From Puniceicoccales bacterium (GTDB taxonomy: Bacteria; Verrucomicrobiota; Verrucomicrobiia; Opitutales; JAIRKQ01): a DNA stretch of 9,993 nt. Positions 6,486 to 9,993 of this stretch are shown here, piece by piece (within the stretch, counting starts at the first letter, position 1; each line of letters starts with the position of its first letter). Under the pieces are notes generated by a model. It was not told the origin of the DNA and did not search any database. It saw only the letters and a list, made by a program, of their open reading frames with translations. The translations under genes were made by a program, and so were the position numbers. Location of the stretch: positions 1 to 9,993 of the forward strand of contig JAITET010000083.1 of NCBI GenBank assembly GCA_031281895.1. The letters are read 5' to 3'.

Positions 6486-6611
6486 ATGGCCATCGTGCTT
6501 GAAATCGGGTCTATGGATTTGACCATGGTTTCTCTCAAAAAATTTCCTCCGCAGAGCACTTTGATATCACTTTACTTCGGGGAGATAACTTGCAGGATCT
6601 CCACACCATAA
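6486..6611 (+). CDS. Possible 41-residue frame or gene remnant upstream of dnaX
   Basis: A frame from the ATG at 6486 to the TAA at 6609-6611 begins MAIVLEIGSMDLTMVSLKKF and ends 6 bases before the dnaX ATG. The opening, an aliphatic strand followed by EIGS, faintly resembles the first phosphate motif of actin-like ATPases, so a decayed 5' fragment of such a gene is one possibility; this is speculative. The reverse strand is also open here, which weakens the case. Around it, the gap between mraZ and dnaX (6323-6617) holds the two divergent promoters and no recognised RNA gene. Confidence 0.2.
   Translation: MAIVLEIGSMDLTMVSLKKFPPQSTLISLYFGEITCRISTP
6561..6589 (+). promoter_or_regulatory. Probable promoter of dnaX-xerD
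   Basis: TTGATA (6561-6566, five of six -35 matches) and GATAAC (6584-6589, four of six -10 matches) are separated by exactly 17 bases. The start would be near 6596, about 22 bases before the dnaX ATG. The dyad GGAGAT/ATCTCC (6581-6586 with 6597-6602) overlaps the -10 and start site. It could be an operator or a chance repeat. Confidence 0.4.
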
Positions 6612-6617
6612 GATTCT

Positions 6618-7874
6618 ATGCAGAAAAGTTTTGTGAAAGGAAATTTGGACAAAAGTCGGAACCAATACAGGGTAATTGCTCTTCGTTGGCGTCCAAAAAC
6701 TTTTAAAGAGGTCATTGGGCAGGATCACATCGTTGGGACATTAACCAGTGCCATAAAAATGGATCGTGTTGCCCATGCCTACCTATTCGTCGGACCTCGG
6801 GGAACTGGGAAAACTACCACCGCCCGCCTATTGGCCATGGCTTTGAATTCTAGCGGGGGGCCCTCCGTAGACTTCGACCCCAACGATGAAATTTCACGCT
6901 CCATAGCATCAGGTAACTGCTTGGACGTCATAGAAATCGATGGAGCATCCAATAATTCCGTCGAGCAAATTCGAGATCTTCGCGAAGAATGCCGATACGC
7001 TCCCATCTCATGCAGATATAAAATATATATCATCGATGAAGTTCATATGCTGTCAAATGCTGCATTTAATGCGTTGCTCAAGACCCTCGAAGAACCACCG
7101 CCCCACGTAAAATTTATCTTTGCCACCACCGAGGCGCACAAAGTTTTGCCGACCATAACGTCCCGATGCCAACGGTTTTCCTTTCGTCCCGTACCGATTG
7201 CCACCTTAGCTGAAAAATTATCCGTGATCGCCCAGAGCGAAGGAATAAAAGTTTCCGAAGGTGCACTCCTTACAATTGCTCGCCTTGCCAATGGTGGTGT
7301 CAGAGATGCGGAATCGATCCTTGATCGAATGGCAACCTTTTGTGGAAACGAAATAACCGTAGAGGCAATAAACCTTGCCTATGGGCTAGCTGACAACAAC
7401 ACCATCGATGGCATAATTAGTGGCATTTACTATGGCGACTACAAAAAGCTCATAAAAATTTCCCATGAAATTTCATCACAAAATTGTGACATGTATAGGG
7501 TTTTGTGTGACGTGGAAGCGAGGATTTACGAACAATTGGAAAGTATTTTGGATGGAGATGGCAATTACCCCGATCGCATGGTTCGGATATTGGAAGAAAT
7601 TCACCGGTCAAAGGAATCCGTTAGGACTGGAATTTCCGAAACCATAAACTTTGAAACTACCCTATTGAAAGCTGCTGAACGGGGACAATCCCGTGCCATC
7701 GATGCCATCATACAGGACATTCGGGCATTAAAATTTGAAGATACGAAAAATCAACGCATTTCCACTTCCGACGATGATGCCGAAAAGAAGAAGTCACGGC
7801 TACCATCCGAGGTACAGTCGATATTGAAAGAAGGTTTTCGTGCCCAGCTAAGCATTTTAAAGTCAGATGGATGA
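6618..7874 (+). CDS. dnaX: DNA polymerase III clamp-loader subunit DnaX (short, gamma-like)
   Basis: DnaX is the ATPase motor of the clamp loader that places the sliding clamp on DNA. Visible parts: RWRPKTFKEVIGQDHI (24-38), Walker A GPRGTGKT (59-66), Walker B IIDEVHM (138-144), SRC (182-184, arginine finger) and GGVRDAES (226-233, sensor II region). Residues about 245-370 fit the collar domain. With 418 residues it lacks a long tau-type C-terminus for helicase and polymerase contact. The four-cysteine zinc module normally found between Walker A and the LDVIEIDGASN motif is missing; that stretch (77-101) has one cysteine only. The ATG at 6618 adds about 15 residues before the usual start of similarity and has no clear ribosome-binding site, so a start slightly downstream is possible. 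It overlaps xerD by 8 bases. Confidence 0.95.
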   Translation: MQKSFVKGNLDKSRNQYRVIALRWRPKTFKEVIGQDHIVGTLTSAIKMDRVAHAYLFVGPRGTGKTTTARLLAMALNSSGGPSVDFDPNDEISRSIASGNCLDVIEIDGASNNSVEQIRDLREECRYAPISCRYKIYIIDEVHMLSNAAFNALLKTLEEPPPHVKFIFATTEAHKVLPTITSRCQRFSFRPVPIATLAEKLSVIAQSEGIKVSEGALLTIARLANGGVRDAESILDRMATFCGNEITVEAINLAYGLADNNTIDGIISGIYYGDYKKLIKISHEISSQNCDMYRVLCDVEARIYEQLESILDGDGNYPDRMVRILEEIHRSKESVRTGISETINFETTLLKAAERGQSRAIDAIIQDIRALKFEDTKNQRISTSDDDAEKKKSRLPSEVQSILKEGFRAQLSILKSDG

Positions 7875-8778
7875 AAGAGCATCAGTTTTGAAAGAGGGTA
7901 TTGATACCTTCCTTGTACACCTGGAGTTGGAAAGGGGAAGTAGCAAAAATACCGTGGCCAGCTACGAAAATGACCTATTGGCCCTCGTAGATTTTTTTTC
8001 AAAGCATGCTCTAAAAAACTGGTCAGAGGTTTCATTGGAAATACTACGCCAATGGTTAACATTTCTAGATAAATCTGGGTGTTCATCGGCCACGGTGGCA
8101 AGAAAGTTGTCCGCTTTGCGGTCATTTTCCAAATTTGCCAAAGCCCGAAATGTAGCAAATTTGGACGTTGCCAAACGGTTGAAACGTCCTCGCTGTATGC
8201 GAAAACTACCGGACACATTGACATCGGAGGAAGTGGCAAAAATTTTGGAATTAAATGGAGAATCTCCACTGTCCATGCGGAACAGTGCAATGTTTGAATT
8301 AATTTACAGCAGTGGCCTGAGAGTATCCGAATTGTGCGACATTAAAATTCAGGCCATCGATTTTGAAAACTGTTTCTTGAGGGTATATGGCAAGGGAGCG
8401 AAGGAAAGGAGTGTCCCCTTTGGATCCATTGCCAAATCAAAACTGGAACGGTATCTAACCGTCGCACGTCCAAAATTTGTAAAATCTAAAACGGATAGCA
8501 CATTTTTCATAGGAATAACGGGCCGCAAATTATCTAGAAAAACCGTATGGATGCACCTAAAAAAATACATAAAACTGGCAGGGATAGAAAAATCTGTAAC
8601 TCCACACACTTTGCGCCATTCCTTTGCTACCCACCTATTAGAAAATGGAGCGGATCTGCGTTCCATACAGGAAATGCTCGGCCATGCGGATATTTCCACT
8701 ACCCAAATTTATACGGCCGTCGACAAAAAGCGCCTCATGTCTGATTACAGAAAGTTTCACCAGCGGGATAAATTTTAA
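7867..8778 (+). CDS. xerD: Tyrosine recombinase of the XerC/XerD family
   Basis: The product is 303 residues, full length for Xer recombinases, which resolve chromosome dimers at dif together with FtsK. The N-terminal core-binding SAM-like domain covers about residues 8-95. The catalytic residues are all present: Arg152 (GLRVSEL), Lys176 (GKGAKER), His247 and Arg250 (HTLRHSFATHLL), His273 (GHADISTTQ) and nucleophile Tyr282 (IYT). The C-terminal block, including LLENGADLRSIQEMLGHADI, is closer to XerD than to XerC as I know them, but the assignment between the two is not certain without the partner gene. The ATG overlaps the dnaX end by 8 bases, so the two genes are probably co-transcribed and translationally coupled. 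Nothing mobile is seen nearby, so this is a housekeeping recombinase and not an integrase of an element. Confidence 0.93.
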   Translation: MDERASVLKEGIDTFLVHLELERGSSKNTVASYENDLLALVDFFSKHALKNWSEVSLEILRQWLTFLDKSGCSSATVARKLSALRSFSKFAKARNVANLDVAKRLKRPRCMRKLPDTLTSEEVAKILELNGESPLSMRNSAMFELIYSSGLRVSELCDIKIQAIDFENCFLRVYGKGAKERSVPFGSIAKSKLERYLTVARPKFVKSKTDSTFFIGITGRKLSRKTVWMHLKKYIKLAGIEKSVTPHTLRHSFATHLLENGADLRSIQEMLGHADISTTQIYTAVDKKRLMSDYRKFHQRDKF

Positions 8779-8815
8779 CATGGAAGCCAATCCGTCAACA
8801 GGAAAGCAGTCAACT

Positions 8816-9970
8816 TTAATAAACGTCCTTTTGGTAGCGTCTGCCGTCCTTTAGTAGCTTAAAAAAACCATTGGCTTCATCCTCGGTAAAGTTTCCAAGT
8901 TCCATGGCTACTTTTTTTAGGGTATTTTCGACATCAACGGCCATTTTAGATGCATTACCACAAACGTAAACATAGGCTCCGTCGGAAATCCACGACCAGA
9001 GTTCTTTTCGACGTTCCCAAATTCTATCTTGAACGTATATTTTATTTTCCTGATCCCTCGAGAAGGCCAAATCCAGATTTGTCAAAATGCCAGAATCTTT
9101 AAAAGATTGTAATTCTTCCTCGAATAAAAAATCCGTTGCACGATTTCTGTCACCGAAAAACAGCCAGCTTTTTCCGACCTTACCACCTTTGTCTACCACC
9201 CATTGTCTCTCCTGTAAAAAACCCCTGAACGGCGCAATTCCGGTTCCCGGACCAACCATTATGATATTCGATTCGGCATTTGTTGGCAGTGCGAACATAG
9301 ATTTTACCACAAAAATCCTAATATCTTCTCCAATGTTGGCATCGTGGGCCAAATAATTTGATGCAATGCCATTCCTTTTATTTCCAATGGCATTCGTATA
9401 ACTAACAACCCCAACGACAATGTGTATTTCATTTCGATTAGCGATGGGAGATGATGCAATGGAATATAACCGCGGCGTCAAACGGCGCAACTTGGTTGCC
9501 AATTCGCCCGGTTCTACTTTGCAGTGGCCATCGAATTTTTTTAAAATCTCCAACAATGAATATGATTTTGCCAAAACCTGACATTCCGGATCGGAACGGA
9601 GTATTTTACCATTGATGAATGAGCCCATGCCAGAATTTGTTCCGATTTCCGCAAGCCATCTCCAAAATTGATCGGGCAAATTGGTTATGCAAAGGTATTC
9701 CCGTAGGGCGGAAAAAATCGATATTTTTTCACCCAGGAAAGGAAGCTTAACCTGTGTTTCGGGGGTGATTTTTAACAAACGCAAAATTTCGGCTGTTTCA
9801 TTGCCATTGTTTTTGGGGAATACGGCGATCGAATCACCACATTTGTAGGATACGTTGCCATTGCTCACATCGAAAACTAGATGTTGGACGTCCTTATCGC
9901 TTGCTTGTCCATTCAACCTCCTCCGAAATTTTAAATGGGCAGTAAATGGATTATCTCTGTTATAGGTCAT
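8816..9970 (-). CDS. CysJ-like FAD/NAD(P)H flavoprotein reductase without flavodoxin domain
   Basis: The 384-residue product matches the C-terminal two-thirds of sulfite-reductase flavoprotein (CysJ) and related diflavin reductases. Residues about 5-220 form the FAD domain, with the FAD motif RLYSIASS (167-174) and the VGVVSY...GIASNYLA segment (187-208). Residues about 235-384 form the NAD(P)H domain: GPGTGIAPFRGFLQER (240-255), FFGDRNRATDFLFEEE (271-286), KIYVQDRI (310-317), YVCGNASKMAVDV (335-347) and the C-terminal YQKDVY (379-384). The FMN flavodoxin domain is absent, and the ATG at 9968-9970 starts at the FAD domain. It probably moves electrons from NADPH through FAD to a separate partner; sulfite reduction is possible but unproven. 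A frame ending IFSAMK just upstream would overlap the start as ATGA, so a coupled upstream gene may lie beyond the window. It converges on xerD, 37 bases away. Confidence 0.88.
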   Translation of the reverse strand: MTYNRDNPFTAHLKFRRRLNGQASDKDVQHLVFDVSNGNVSYKCGDSIAVFPKNNGNETAEILRLLKITPETQVKLPFLGEKISIFSALREYLCITNLPDQFWRWLAEIGTNSGMGSFINGKILRSDPECQVLAKSYSLLEILKKFDGHCKVEPGELATKLRRLTPRLYSIASSPIANRNEIHIVVGVVSYTNAIGNKRNGIASNYLAHDANIGEDIRIFVVKSMFALPTNAESNIIMVGPGTGIAPFRGFLQERQWVVDKGGKVGKSWLFFGDRNRATDFLFEEELQSFKDSGILTNLDLAFSRDQENKIYVQDRIWERRKELWSWISDGAYVYVCGNASKMAVDVENTLKKVAMELGNFTEDEANGFFKLLKDGRRYQKDVY

Positions 9971-9993
9971 TTCATAGCTGAAAAAATGTGAAT

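Noticed and set aside
6323..6617. Possible signal recognition particle RNA next to dnaX
   Set aside because: SRP RNA is sometimes found upstream of dnaX, so I looked for the conserved GGAAGGAAGCAGC tip on both strands. Only a partial GGTAGCAGC is present, without the matching opposite side.
7751..8290. 179-codon minus-strand frame opposite dnaX and xerD
   Set aside because: It lies antisense to two intact, well-recognised genes, and its Pro/His/Phe-rich composition shows no domain.

Overview
The window is a dense, AT-rich bacterial housekeeping region. It carries nine recognisable protein genes and two small, less certain ones. The content suggests a member of the PVC group, most likely the Verrucomicrobia (possibly class Opitutae), and possibly a host-associated one. 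The clues are a tRNA-guanine transglycosylase with chlamydia-like sequence, a MraZ with an N-terminal extension, a DnaX without its zinc cysteines, a PpiD-like membrane chaperone, and a flavoprotein reductase without a flavodoxin domain. This placement rests on recognised sequence style, not on a database search.

Layout, left to right. Bases 18-598 (minus strand) hold a short open frame followed by a small helix-turn-helix protein. Bases 713-2302 (plus) encode a membrane-anchored PpiD/SurA-like chaperone. Bases 2343-2516 hold a compact independent unit: a possible promoter, a perfect Shine-Dalgarno, a 12-codon Cys/Gly/Lys peptide and an intrinsic terminator. A HIT-family hydrolase (2618-2968, minus) diverges from tgt (3076-4269, plus). 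A strong stem-loop lies between tgt and the convergent division operon. That operon, mraZ-rsmH-ftsL, reads leftward from a promoter near 6320 to 4467, with tightly coupled genes. It is the start of a dcw cluster but stops after ftsL, with no ftsI or mur genes next to it. Divergent from it, dnaX and a XerD-type recombinase overlap and form a replication/chromosome-resolution operon (6618-8778, plus). A ferredoxin-reductase-type FAD/NAD(P)H protein (8816-9970, minus) converges on them at the right edge.

Regulation visible in the sequence: the mraZ promoter carries TGGGG and TGGGA boxes in 10-base register, the kind of site MraZ binds, so the operon is probably autoregulated. These boxes and the promoter show that mraZ starts at 6261 and not at the longer upstream ATG.

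The best candidates for something undescribed are the 12-residue Cys-Gly peptide unit at 2402-2516 and the apparent queuine-type substrate pocket of Tgt. No tRNA, rRNA, CRISPR array, insertion sequence or prophage gene was seen.
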